Shown here: piece by piece, positions 48,387-56,729 of the stretch
How the letters are laid out: each line of letters begins with the position of its first letter
How positions within the stretch are numbered: the stretch's first letter is position 1
Assembly: GCA_035995025.1 (NCBI GenBank)
Contig: DASYKY010000115.1
Location: forward strand, 112,281-176,280
Direction of reading: 5' to 3'
Length of the DNA stretch: 64,000 bases
From: Actinophytocola sp035995025
GTDB taxonomy: Bacteria > Actinomycetota > Actinomycetes > Mycobacteriales > Pseudonocardiaceae
Program-made: the position numbers and the translations under genes
The notes under the pieces: generated by a model
Told to the model about the DNA's origin: nothing
Database searches by the model: none
What the model saw: only the letters and a program-made list of their open reading frames with translations

Positions 48387-49487
48387 GTGACGCGGCGGCC
48401 CCGGCTCGAGGTGCTCGACGGCCTGCGGTTCGTGGCGGCCATGGCGGTGGTGCTGTACCACTTCACCGCCATGGACCGGGTGTGGGACCGCCGCGCGGAG
48501 GCGGTCTTCCCGGTGCAGATCGCCTCGTACGGCTGGCTCGGCGTCTACTTGTTCTTCCTGATCAGCGGGTTCGTCATCTGCATGAGCAGCTGGGGGCGCG
48601 GGGTCGGCGGCTTCCTGCTGTCGCGGGCCGTGCGGCTCTACCCCGCGTACTGGCTGTCGGTGGTCGCGATCGTGCTCGTGCTGACCGCGTGGCCCTACGT
48701 CCAGCGGCCGGTGGGCTGGCCGGAGGCGCTGGTCAACCTGACGATGTTCCAGGACGCGGCCGGGGTACGCCCGGTCGCGGACGTGTACTGGACGCTGTGG
48801 GCGGAGGTGCGGTTCTACCTGCTGTTCTCGCTGCTCGTGTGGTGGGGGCTGAGCTACCGGCGGGTGGTGACGTTCTGCGTGGCGTGGCTGGGCGCGGCGA
48901 CCGTGGCGCGGGCGTTGCTGCCCGACGGCGGCGTGGTGCACGTCGTCCTGCTGACTGACTACGCACCGCTGTTCACCGCCGGTATCGCGTTCTACCTCAT
49001 GTACCGGTTCCGCCCGACGCTCGTGACGTGGGGGATCGTCGCCGCCTCGTTCGCGCTGGCGATGCCCGCGGTGCTGTACCGCACCCGGCTGGAGGCGCAC
49101 GCGGGCGAGGTCGTGCCGCGCACGCCGGCGGTGCTGCTGATGTCGATCTGCTTCCTGCTGATCGCCGCCGTCGCGCTCGGCTGGCTGAGCTGGCTGCGTG
49201 GTCGCTGGCTGGTCGTCATCGGCGCCACGACGTACCCGCTGTACCTGCTGCACCTGGACCTGGGCGGGACGCTGCTGCAGTGGTGGCGCGGGAGCATGCC
49301 GCCCGCGGTGCTGGTGGGTGTGGTGATCGTGCTGATGGTCGTGCTGGCCTGGCTGGTGCACCGGTTCGTGGAGCGGCCGGTGGCGCCGCTGATGAAGCGC
49401 GCGTCGCGGGCGCTGGGGGAGCGGCTGCGCGGGCGGCGGCCCGAGCGCGTGCCGGAGCCGGCGCTGGCGGGCGAGCGGACGGGGTAG
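48387..49487 (+). CDS. Membrane acyltransferase 3 (OafA-like)
   Basis: A 366-residue protein with about ten membrane helices. The start LEVLDGLRFVAAMAVVLYHF contains the catalytic-type arginine/histidine region of acyltransferase 3. YGWLGVYLFFLISGFVICMSSWGRG and SRAVRLYPAYWLSVV follow, as usual. Such enzymes acylate sugars, glycolipids or macrolides at the cell surface. Target unknown. GTG 48387 is preceded by GGAGAGG. Confidence 0.9.
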   Translation: MTRRPRLEVLDGLRFVAAMAVVLYHFTAMDRVWDRRAEAVFPVQIASYGWLGVYLFFLISGFVICMSSWGRGVGGFLLSRAVRLYPAYWLSVVAIVLVLTAWPYVQRPVGWPEALVNLTMFQDAAGVRPVADVYWTLWAEVRFYLLFSLLVWWGLSYRRVVTFCVAWLGAATVARALLPDGGVVHVVLLTDYAPLFTAGIAFYLMYRFRPTLVTWGIVAASFALAMPAVLYRTRLEAHAGEVVPRTPAVLLMSICFLLIAAVALGWLSWLRGRWLVVIGATTYPLYLLHLDLGGTLLQWWRGSMPPAVLVGVVIVLMVVLAWLVHRFVERPVAPLMKRASRALGERLRGRRPERVPEPALAGERTG

Positions 49488-49494
49488 CGCCGGC

Positions 49495-50247
49495 TCAGCG
49501 CGCGGGGACGGTGTCCCGCATCGCCTCGTGGGCGACGAGCACGCCGCCCACGAAGGCCACCGGCATCACGACGAGCGCGGCGAACGGGATGGCGCACAGC
49601 AGCGTCGCCGGCAGGCCGAGGCCCAGCGCGAGCGGGCGGCGGCCGCGCAACAGCTCCTCGCGCTGCCGCAGGCCCATGCCGCGCCGGTAGAACGGCACCG
49701 CGACCAGCTCCAGCGCCAGGAACCACGCGGTGACCAGGGCCAGCAGCACCGGCACCACGGTCTGCCCGAGCACCGGCACGAAACCCAGCAGCAGCAACGG
49801 AACCGTGAACAGCAGCGACCGGGCCACCAGCACGACGCCGTCGCGCAGCCCCCACCACAGCAGCCGTCCCCACGAGGGCTCCTCCTCGACGGCGTCCGCA
49901 CCCAGCTCGTCGGCGACCTTCTCCGCGATGTGCTCGTAGAACGGCGCGCCGAGGGCCAGCGTCAGCGCGGTGAAGCCGAGCAGCCCGGCGACCAGCGCGC
50001 CGGCGAACAGCGCGACGCCGACCGCGACCCGCACCGCCGTGCGCCAGCCCTCCGCCCAGCCGTCCGCGAACGGCGTGACCAGAGCCGACAGGTCGTCGAC
50101 CCAGTACGAGAGGGCGACGACGCCGCCGAGCAGCAGTAGCGTGGTCAGCACCGCCGGCAGCGCGCCGATCAGCAGCAACCGCGGCGAGCGGAGCAGGATG
50201 CCCAGACCCCGCCCGAACAGCCGGACACCCGTGACGAAGTCGCGCAC
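49495..50247 (-). CDS. EI24/CysZ-like membrane protein
   Basis: A 250-residue membrane protein with four main helices; the start is VRDFVTGVRLFGRGLGILLRSPRLLLIGALPAVLTTLLLL and the middle LGAPFYEHIAEKVADELG is typical of EI24/CysZ. CysZ imports sulfate, but actinobacterial relatives are not proven. GTG 50247 begins the normal N-terminus; a TTG at 50253 would add two residues. Its 5' end overlaps the 5' end of the divergent DNA polymerase gene by about 17 bp, so at least one transcript has no leader. Confidence 0.85.
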   Translation of the reverse strand: MRDFVTGVRLFGRGLGILLRSPRLLLIGALPAVLTTLLLLGGVVALSYWVDDLSALVTPFADGWAEGWRTAVRVAVGVALFAGALVAGLLGFTALTLALGAPFYEHIAEKVADELGADAVEEEPSWGRLLWWGLRDGVVLVARSLLFTVPLLLLGFVPVLGQTVVPVLLALVTAWFLALELVAVPFYRRGMGLRQREELLRGRRPLALGLGLPATLLCAIPFAALVVMPVAFVGGVLVAHEAMRDTVPAR

Positions 50248-51301
50248 GGACAACTTCTACCAGCAGCCCGGACCGCCCGGCCCACCGCTGCTGCACGTCG
50301 ACGTGGACGCGTTCTTCGTGGCCGTCGAGCGCCGGGACGATCCGGGGCTGTCCGGGCTGCCGCTCGCGGTGGTCGACCGCGTGGTCAGCTGCGCGAGCTA
50401 CGAGGCCCGCGCGCACGGCGTGCACGCCGGCATGCGGGCCGCCGAGGCGTACCGGACCTGCCCGACGCTGGTGGCCGTGCCGTCGCGGGCGGCCGCCTAC
50501 GAGCGGGCGAGCGCGGAGCTGTTCGCCCTGCTGCGGGGCGGCGCGGCGGTGGAGGCGGGGTCGATGGAGGAGGCGTTCCTCGCCGTGCCGGGTCTTGGCT
50601 GGCCAGGTGCCGCGCAGGCCGCCGGGCAGCTGCGCGAGCGGATCGGCGCTGGGCTCTCGCTGCCGGTGAGCGTCGGTGTGGGGCGCACCAAGCTGGTCGC
50701 GAAGGTCGCGAGCCGCCGCGCGAAGCCCAACGGGATCGTCGTGATCGACCCCGCCGAGGAGCCCGCGGTGCGGCGGGCGCTGCGCATCGCGGACCTGTGG
50801 GGGATCGGCCCGGTCACCCGCGACCGGCTCGCCGAGGCCGACATCGGCACCGTCGCCGACCTGGCGTCCCGCACACTCGCGGAGCTGGTCGAGCTGGCCG
50901 GGACCGCCATGGGCCGCCGGCTGCGCCACATCGCCGCGGGCACCGACGACGCCACGATCCGGCCACCGGCACCGCGCCGCTCGTTCAGCGTCTCCCGCGC
51001 CACGCCCGCGCGCCGCCCGCCGGAGCCGTACCTGCGCGAGCTGGCCGGTGAGCTGGCCGCGCGGCTCCACGCGTCCGGCCACCTCGCCCGGACCGTCTAC
51101 ATCGGACTCAGGGCCGATGCCGGGGAAGCGACCGCGCGCACGCGTCTGGCCCGGCACACCGCGGACGCCGCCACCCTGGCCGGCACGGTCGTCGCGCTCG
51201 CGGTGGAGCTGGGCCGGCCGGTGGCCCGGACCGTGACGATCACGCTGTCGGATCTGGTTCCCGCCGGCCGCCCCGGCCAGAGCCCGCTGCCGGGGCTGTA
51301 G
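50231..51301 (+). CDS. Y-family DNA polymerase (Pol IV/DinB-like)
   Basis: A 356-residue translesion polymerase. The palm metal ligand motif LLHVDVDAFFVAVE is near residues 20-33; the second acidic motif, normally S-x-D-E-A, reads SMEEAFL near 111-117 with Glu in place of Asp. SYEARAHGVHAGM, PVSVGVGRTKLVAKVAS, DLWGIGPVTRDRLAEADIGTVADLA (HhH) and a little-finger domain with RRSFSV follow. Shorter than E. coli DinB by a few residues only. GTG 50231 is the best start visible. Its last 62 bases overlap the end of the convergent DedA gene. Confidence 0.88.
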   Translation: MTKSRTDNFYQQPGPPGPPLLHVDVDAFFVAVERRDDPGLSGLPLAVVDRVVSCASYEARAHGVHAGMRAAEAYRTCPTLVAVPSRAAAYERASAELFALLRGGAAVEAGSMEEAFLAVPGLGWPGAAQAAGQLRERIGAGLSLPVSVGVGRTKLVAKVASRRAKPNGIVVIDPAEEPAVRRALRIADLWGIGPVTRDRLAEADIGTVADLASRTLAELVELAGTAMGRRLRHIAAGTDDATIRPPAPRRSFSVSRATPARRPPEPYLRELAGELAARLHASGHLARTVYIGLRADAGEATARTRLARHTADAATLAGTVVALAVELGRPVARTVTITLSDLVPAGRPGQSPLPGL

Positions 51302-51902
51302 CCCGCCTGCGCCGCGCCCGCCACCAGAACACCAGGACCAGCAGCACGAACACGCCGAGCGCGATCTCGCTGCCGAGCCCGAGGCGCTGCTCCAGCGCGC
51401 GGTAGGACGCCCCGGCCAGGTAGCCGAGCACCGCCATCGTGGTCGCCCACAGCGCACCGCCCACCACGTTGGCCACGGTGAACGGCAGCCGGCGCATCCC
51501 GCTCATGCCGGCGAGTCCCGGCACGAGCGCCCGCAGCGCCGCCACCCAGCGGCCGAGCGCCACCGCCGGTGCGCCGCGCCTGCGCAGGACGTCCAGCGCG
51601 CGGTCCACCTCGCCCGAGCGCCGCACCCGGGCCGGCAGGCGCGCGCGCAGGCCGGGCCCGAACCGCCTGCCGACCAGGTAACCGACCTGGTCGCCGACGA
51701 CCGCGCCGGCGACGGCGGCCACGATCACCGTCCACAGCGGCAGCCCGCCGCCGTGCGCGACGACCCCGCCGATGATCACGGCGATCTCGCCCGGCACGAC
51801 GAGCCCCGCGAACACCGACGCCTCCAGCGCGGGCAGCAGGAACACCAGCCCGAGCACGAGCCAGGGCGGCAGCCCGACCACGGCGCCGACGACCGCGTCC
51901 AT
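51240..51902 (-). CDS. DedA family membrane protein
   Basis: A 220-residue protein with four to five helices. LVFLLPALEASVFAGLVVPGEIAVIIGGVVA, VGDQVGYLVGRRFG and LGRWVAALRALVPGLAGMSGMRRLPFTVANVVGG are DedA signatures (conserved Glu and Arg in reentrant loops); family members flip or move phospholipids such as C55-P or PE. The C-terminal tail is basic (RRRRATAPAAGSGRGGRREP). The tail is encoded antisense to the end of the polymerase gene. ATG 51902 chosen at the start of the conserved region. Confidence 0.88.
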   Translation of the reverse strand: MDAVVGAVVGLPPWLVLGLVFLLPALEASVFAGLVVPGEIAVIIGGVVAHGGGLPLWTVIVAAVAGAVVGDQVGYLVGRRFGPGLRARLPARVRRSGEVDRALDVLRRRGAPAVALGRWVAALRALVPGLAGMSGMRRLPFTVANVVGGALWATTMAVLGYLAGASYRALEQRLGLGSEIALGVFVLLVLVFWWRARRRRATAPAAGSGRGGRREPDPTA

Positions 51903-51997
51903 CACGCCATGATGCGCCAGGTCCTCCGCTGGTGCCTCCGGCGTGTGGCCGTTTGCCGGCCGGCCTGCTGGAATCAGGGTTGCCGGGAGGGAGGGGC

Positions 51998-52795
51998 ATG
52001 GTCGCGCTCGGGTTTCTCGCCGCCGTGCTCGCGGCAGTCCTGTCGAGCGTGGCCACGCTCGTGCAGGCACGAGGCGCCCGCCGCCTGTCGCGCGGGTGGT
52101 ACGGCGCCGGGCTCGTGCTCGACCTGCTCGGCTGGGGCATGTCGGCGGTCGCGCTGCGGTACCTGCCCGTGTTCGCGGTGCAGGCGATCGTCGCGTCGCA
52201 GGTGGCGCTGACCGTCATCGGGGCGCACCTGCTCTCCGTGCAGCGAGCCGGGGCCGCCGAGCTGGCCGCCGCGGCGGCGACGGTCGCGGGGCTCGGCGTG
52301 GTCGCGGCGAGCGGCTCCACGGGCACGGCACACGTCACCCCGGCGACCGTCGACGTCGTGCTGGTGGTGATGTTCGCCGCGATCCTCGTGGCCGTCCCGC
52401 CCGCGGTGCACGCGGGCCGCGCGGTCGGCCCGGCGGTGATCGCGGGTGTGGCGTTCGGCGGGGTGGCGGTGGCCGTGCGCGCGCTGCACCAGCGGGGGCT
52501 CGACCCGGCAGCGCTGCTGCACGAGGTCCCGGCCTATGCCGTGCCGGTGTTCGCCGGGCTGGGCGCGGTCCTGTTCGCGCTGGCCCTGCGACGCGGCGCC
52601 CCGGGCGCGGTGGCGGCGGTCGTGGTGGGCGTGGAGATGCTCGCGGCGGGCGGTCTGGGCATCGGCCTCCTGGGCGACGGCATCCGCCCGGGCTGGCAGG
52701 TGCCGTGCGTGCTGGCCGTCGCGGTGGCGGTCGGCGGGCTGGCGACCCTGGCGCGCATGGAGAGCCGCCAGCCCGCGCCGACCGCTCCCGGCTGA
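51998..52795 (+). CDS. DMT superfamily (EamA-like) membrane protein
   Basis: A 265-residue membrane protein with about nine helices: MVALGFLAAVLAAVLSSVATLVQARGARRL, YLPVFAVQAIVASQVALTVIGAHLL, AVRALHQRGLDPAALLHEVPAYAVPVFAGLGAVLFALAL. It resembles actinobacterial magnesium/DMT-like transporters of unknown substrate. GGGAGGGAGGGG precedes ATG 51998. Divergent from DedA, with a 95-bp spacer. Confidence 0.8.
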   Translation: MVALGFLAAVLAAVLSSVATLVQARGARRLSRGWYGAGLVLDLLGWGMSAVALRYLPVFAVQAIVASQVALTVIGAHLLSVQRAGAAELAAAAATVAGLGVVAASGSTGTAHVTPATVDVVLVVMFAAILVAVPPAVHAGRAVGPAVIAGVAFGGVAVAVRALHQRGLDPAALLHEVPAYAVPVFAGLGAVLFALALRRGAPGAVAAVVVGVEMLAAGGLGIGLLGDGIRPGWQVPCVLAVAVAVGGLATLARMESRQPAPTAPG

Positions 52796-52818
52796 GCCCC
52801 TTTGCTTGCTTGAGCAGG

Positions 52819-53226
52819 CTAGAAGTGGGCGCGGGCCGACTCGACGGTGGCGCCCATGCGGGTCAGCACCTGGCCCGCCACGCCGTCTACCTCGCGGATC
52901 AGGGCGAGCAGCAGGTGCTCGGGGCCGGCGTGGTCGTGACCGAGGTCCGCCGCCTCCCGCGTGGCGAGGTGGAGGACCTTGCCGGCGCGCGCGGTGAAGC
53001 GCAGCGAGTCGTCCGCGGGCGGGCTTTCGGCGGGCCCGATGATGTCGTGCACGTGGCCGATCGCCGCCAGGCCGTCGACGCCGATCACGTCCAGCGGGGA
53101 GGTGTCCGCCTCGGCCAGCCCGAGCAGGAGGTGCTCGGTGCCGATGTAGTGGTGGTTGAGGGCGCGGGCCTCGTGCGCGGCGCGATCGAGGACCCGGCGC
53201 AGCCCGTCGGTGAAGTGTTCCTGCAT
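52819..53226 (-). CDS. Free-standing Clp N-terminal (double Clp repeat) protein
   Basis: A 135-residue protein consisting of two Clp-N repeats: FTDGLRRVLDRAAHEARALNHHYIGTEHLLLGLAEA and FTARAGKVLHLATREAADLGHDHAGPEHLLLALIREVDGVAGQVL. In ClpC/ClpA this domain receives adaptors or phospho-arginine-tagged substrates. No AAA+ module is attached, so this may act as an adaptor or decoy for ClpC, as seen for ClpC-N-like proteins in actinobacteria. ATG 53226 is used since upstream codons do not match. Convergent with the DMT gene. Confidence 0.88.
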   Translation of the reverse strand: MQEHFTDGLRRVLDRAAHEARALNHHYIGTEHLLLGLAEADTSPLDVIGVDGLAAIGHVHDIIGPAESPPADDSLRFTARAGKVLHLATREAADLGHDHAGPEHLLLALIREVDGVAGQVLTRMGATVESARAHF

Positions 53227-53375
53227 CCGGCGAGTCTGCGTGCCGGCGCGGCCCGTGACATGGGGGATCACCCCGAGGCGGTCCCGGAACCGGCCACTAC
53301 GGGTCACAGCGGATCACTGTTCGGGTCGCTGAGCCTGAACACGATTCCCACGCCGAATGGTCAACACTGTCCGGC

Positions 53376-54866
53376 ATGAGACGCGCCCACGTCCGGCTGT
53401 TGCTCGCGGCCGGGGTGTTCGTGTTGCTGCTGGCGGGACTCTCGGCGACCCAGCCCAAGCCGGGCGTGACCGGGCATGCGGTGTCCAGCGGCAAGCCGAA
53501 CATCGTCTTCGTGCTGACGGACGACCTGTCCTGGAACCTCGTGGAGTACATGCCGCAAGTGCGCGCGCTGCAACGCGAGGGCATGACGTTCAACGACTAC
53601 GTGGTCACCGACTCGTTGTGCTGCCCGTCGCGCGCGTCGATCTTCACCGGGCGCTTCCCGCACGACACGGGCGTGTACACCAACGGCGGCAAGGACGGCG
53701 GGTTCCACCACTTCCACAGCCACGGCGAGGAGGCGGACACGTTCGCCACCGCGCTGCGGGCCAAGGGGTACCGGACCGCGATGATGGGCAAGTACCTCAA
53801 CGAGTACCAGCCGACCTTCACCGACGGCGGCACCGAGCCGTTCGTGCCGCAGGGCTGGACCGAGTGGGACGTCGCGGGCGGCGGCTACGGCGGGTTCCAC
53901 TACAAGCTCAACGAGAACCACGACGTGGTCCAGTACGGCGACGAGCCGTCGGACTACCTCACCGACGTGCTGGCCGGCAAGGGCGCGGCGTTCGTCAGGC
54001 GGTCGGCCCGCGCGCACAAGCCGTTCCTGCTGGAGGTCGCCACGTTCGCGCCGCACGCGCCCTACACCTCCGCCCCGCGCGACGTCGACGAGTTCCCCGG
54101 TCTCGCCGCGCCGCGCGGCGAGCAGTACAACAAGCTGCCCACGGCCCCGCCGCCGTGGCTGGCCCGCCGCGGACCGCTGCCGCCGGCCGAGTTGCTGGCC
54201 ATCGACCACGCCTTCCGCAAGCGGGTCCTGGCGGTGCAGGCGATCGACGACCTCATCGCCGAGCTGTGGGCCACGCTCAAGAAGGCCGGCGTCGAGGACA
54301 ACACGTACCTCGTCTTCAGCTCCGACAACGGCTACCACATGGGGGAGTACCGGCTGGCCCCGGGAAAGATGACGGCCTTCGACGCCGACATCCGGGTGCC
54401 GCTCATCGTGGCGGGCCCGGGCGTGCCGCACGGCAGGCGCAGCACCGCGGCCGTGTCCAACATCGACCTGGCCCCGACGTTCGAGCAGGCTGGCGGCGCG
54501 CCGGTACCGGACACAGTGGACGGACACAGCCTGCTGCCGCTGCTGCGCGGCGGCTCGGACACCACCTGGCGGACGGCGAACCTCGTGGAGCACCACGGCC
54601 CGGTGGTCCGGCCCGACGACCCGGACCGCCCCGAGCCGGGCGGTGGCAACCCGCCGGACTACGAGGCGATCCGGACGCACACGTTCACCTACGTCGAGTA
54701 CCGCGACGGCTCGCGCGAGTACTACGACCTGCTCCACGACCCGGACCAGATGCACAACCTGGCCGGCTCGCTCAGCGCGATCCGGCTGCGCGAGCTGCAC
54801 ACTCAGCTCACGCACCTGACGTCGTGCCACGGCGGCGCGGCCTGCTGGACCGCCGGCCACGTGTAA
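53376..54866 (+). CDS. Secreted sulfatase (formylglycine-dependent arylsulfatase type)
   Basis: A 496-residue exported sulfatase. Residues 8-25 are a signal peptide or anchor (LLLAAGVFVLLLAGLSA). PNIVFVLTDDLSWN near 44 binds calcium. The modification site is LCCPSRASIFTGRFPHDTGV near residues 82-101, in which CxPSR is converted to formylglycine. VFSSDNGYHMGEY near 313 gives the second metal pair. Family removes sulfate esters from sugars or glycans. GTC-rich gene with its own spacer; no neighbour obviously linked. Confidence 0.92.
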   Translation: MRRAHVRLLLAAGVFVLLLAGLSATQPKPGVTGHAVSSGKPNIVFVLTDDLSWNLVEYMPQVRALQREGMTFNDYVVTDSLCCPSRASIFTGRFPHDTGVYTNGGKDGGFHHFHSHGEEADTFATALRAKGYRTAMMGKYLNEYQPTFTDGGTEPFVPQGWTEWDVAGGGYGGFHYKLNENHDVVQYGDEPSDYLTDVLAGKGAAFVRRSARAHKPFLLEVATFAPHAPYTSAPRDVDEFPGLAAPRGEQYNKLPTAPPPWLARRGPLPPAELLAIDHAFRKRVLAVQAIDDLIAELWATLKKAGVEDNTYLVFSSDNGYHMGEYRLAPGKMTAFDADIRVPLIVAGPGVPHGRRSTAAVSNIDLAPTFEQAGGAPVPDTVDGHSLLPLLRGGSDTTWRTANLVEHHGPVVRPDDPDRPEPGGGNPPDYEAIRTHTFTYVEYRDGSREYYDLLHDPDQMHNLAGSLSAIRLRELHTQLTHLTSCHGGAACWTAGHV

Positions 54867-54869
54867 CCC

Positions 54870-55370
54870 CTACCTGCCCCGCAGGTCCACCACGGTCAGC
54901 CCGGGCCGCACCTCGCGCAGCCGGGTCTCGAGCACGTCGGCGGGCGCGTCCGCGACGGCGCCCGGCAGCGCGGCCCAGCCGGTCACCGCGTCCACCGCGA
55001 GCGTGGCGAGGTCGACGTCCCCGGCCGCGGTCGGGGTCAGCGCGGCGTAGACGGTCGTGGTCGCCCCGTCGGCGGCCATCTCCTCGCGGGACAGCAGCAC
55101 GAGCGTCCGCACGTCAGCCCACGGTGTCTCCCGGTCGCCGAAGAACCGGAAGCCGGCGGTGCTCGCCCGCAGCACCGGGGAGGGCGACCGCGAGCCGACG
55201 AGGACGCTCCCGCCGCCGAGCAGGCACAGCACGCCCAGCAGGGTGAACAGCGACACCCCGGGCACCGCGAACACGTCGACCACGATCAACACCACGCCCC
55301 CGCCGCCAACGACGGCCGCCATGGGCCACACCTGCCGCGCACCGATCTCCATGATCGTCCGCTCGGCCAT
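54870..55370 (-). CDS. Small membrane protein of unknown function
   Basis: A 166-residue protein. Two hydrophobic segments at about residues 17-35 and 38-57 form a hairpin (VVGGGGVVLIVVDVFAVPGVSLFTLLGVLCLLGGGSVLV), followed by a soluble region with RFFGDRETPWADVRTLVLLSREEM, which recalls the PH-like (bPH) domains of small actinobacterial membrane proteins. No motif for catalysis. Convergent with the sulfatase, 3 bp apart. Confidence 0.7.
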   Translation of the reverse strand: MAERTIMEIGARQVWPMAAVVGGGGVVLIVVDVFAVPGVSLFTLLGVLCLLGGGSVLVGSRSPSPVLRASTAGFRFFGDRETPWADVRTLVLLSREEMAADGATTTVYAALTPTAAGDVDLATLAVDAVTGWAALPGAVADAPADVLETRLREVRPGLTVVDLRGR

Positions 55371-55424
55371 GGCACCCCCTGACGTGGTGACCGGGATTGT
55401 GGCACGGCGAGACCGCGTGGCCGA

Positions 55425-56633
55425 TCACCGCGGCAGGTGGGCGCCCAGGCGGGTGAGGCCGTCGGTGATGCGCTCGTCGGTCAGGCCGGAGAAGTTGAAC
55501 CGGGCGTGATGGTGCTCCGGGGTGGTGGGGAAGAACGTCCTGCCCGGCACGTACGCGACGCCGGCCAGCGGCAGGGCGACCTCGCGCATGAACACCTCCG
55601 TGTCGAACGTGCTGTCGAACGTGCTGTCGAACGGGGTGTCGTGCACGGGCGGGAACGTCAGCCACGTGAACAGGCCGCCCTGCGGGATGGTGAAGCGGAC
55701 CGTGTCCGGGAACGCCGTGCGCAGCGTGTCGAGCATGAGGTCGCGCTTGTGCCGGTACGCCGGGACCATGGTCGCGATGTGCGCGTCGATGTCGAACCGG
55801 TCCAGGTACAGCGACACGGCAGCCATGTTGAGCGTGCTGCACTGCGTGTCGGCGGCCAGCTTCAGCAGGGCCAGCTTCTCCTGGATCTCGCCGCCCGCGA
55901 CCGCCCAGCCCAGCCGCAGGCCCGGGGCCAGGATCTTGGAGAAGCTGCCCAGGTGCAGCACGCGGCCCTCGGTGTCCAGGCTCTTCAGCGTCGGCAGGTG
56001 CTCGCCGTCGTAGCGCAGCTCGCGGTACGGGGTGTCCTCGACGACGAGCAGGTCGTGCTCGTTGGCCAGCTCGATGAGCCTGCGCCTGCGCGGCAGGCTC
56101 ATCGTCACGCCGGTCGGGTTCTGGAAGTCGGGCACGGTGTACAGCAGCCGCGCACTCGGCGACCTCGCCAGCACGCGCGCCAGGTCGTCGGTGTCCATGC
56201 CGTCCTCGTCGATGCGAACCGGCGCGTACCGCGGCTCGAACGGGTTGAACGCGATCAGCGCGCCCAGGAACGTCGGGTTCTCGGTGACCACCGTGTCACC
56301 CGGGTTCAGCACCAGCTTGCCCGCCAGGTCGAGGCCCTGCTGCGAGCCCTGGATGATCAGCACGTCCGCCGGGCCGGCGGCGATGCCGTCGCGGCCGAGC
56401 CGCTTGGCGACGTGCTCGCGCAGCTCCGGCAGCCCGTCGGACGGGCAGTACTGCAGCGCGGCCCGGTTCCCGGCGAGCAGCTCGGCGTACACCGCGCGCA
56501 GGTCGTCCATCGGGAACAGCGCGGGGTCCGGATAGCCGCCGCCGAAGGAGATGATCCGCGGGTCGGCCCCGTGGCGCAGCAGGTCCCGGATCGCAGAGGG
56601 CACGACTCGGCGCACCCGGTCGGCATACTTCAC
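55425..56633 (-). CDS. PLP-dependent aminotransferase (class I/II, 2-aminoadipate/MocR-like fold)
   Basis: A 402-residue fold-type I aminotransferase. Features: ISFGGGYPDPALFP near 28, QYCPSDGLPELREHVAKRL near 62, TENPTFLGAL, YTVPDFQNPTGVTMS (cofactor Asn and Asp), and the PLP lysine in LGSFSKILAPGLRLGWAV near 235. The pattern is that of 2-aminoadipate/kynurenine aminotransferase II-type enzymes. An in-frame 12-bp repeat (55601-55636) gives FDSTFDSTFD before the C-terminal domain. GTG 56633 has GAGGAGCGG upstream. Divergent from an Lrp-type gene. Confidence 0.9.
   Translation of the reverse strand: MKYADRVRRVVPSAIRDLLRHGADPRIISFGGGYPDPALFPMDDLRAVYAELLAGNRAALQYCPSDGLPELREHVAKRLGRDGIAAGPADVLIIQGSQQGLDLAGKLVLNPGDTVVTENPTFLGALIAFNPFEPRYAPVRIDEDGMDTDDLARVLARSPSARLLYTVPDFQNPTGVTMSLPRRRRLIELANEHDLLVVEDTPYRELRYDGEHLPTLKSLDTEGRVLHLGSFSKILAPGLRLGWAVAGGEIQEKLALLKLAADTQCSTLNMAAVSLYLDRFDIDAHIATMVPAYRHKRDLMLDTLRTAFPDTVRFTIPQGGLFTWLTFPPVHDTPFDSTFDSTFDTEVFMREVALPLAGVAYVPGRTFFPTTPEHHHARFNFSGLTDERITDGLTRLGAHLPR
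55601..55636 (-). repeat. In-frame 12-bp tandem repeat in the aminotransferase gene
   Basis: TGTCGAACGTGC (plus strand) at 55601-55612 and 55613-55624 then a partial third copy. Encodes DSTF repeats on the minus strand. Whether the loop is functional is unclear. Confidence 0.8.
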
Positions 56634-56667
56634 GACCGCTCCTCGCAACTGAACAGAAATGATCGCC

Positions 56668-56695
56668 TTGTGCGTTACGTTCGCTAGCCTATGAT
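56668..56695 (+). promoter_or_regulatory. Promoter of the Lrp-type gene
   Basis: TTGTGC (56668-56673), 16-bp spacer, TATGAT (56690-56695). Start of transcription is expected near 56702, which leaves about 28 nt of leader to GTG 56730. The -10 box overlaps an ATG at 56691, showing that this ATG cannot be the start. Confidence 0.65.
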
Positions 56696-56729
56696 TGCTC
56701 ACGACGTGGCAATCGACAAGGAGATACGC

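Noticed and set aside
56691..56729. ATG 56691 as start of the Lrp-type gene
   Set aside because: It overlaps the TATGAT -10 box and has no ribosome binding site, whereas GTG 56730 follows AAGGAGATACGC.
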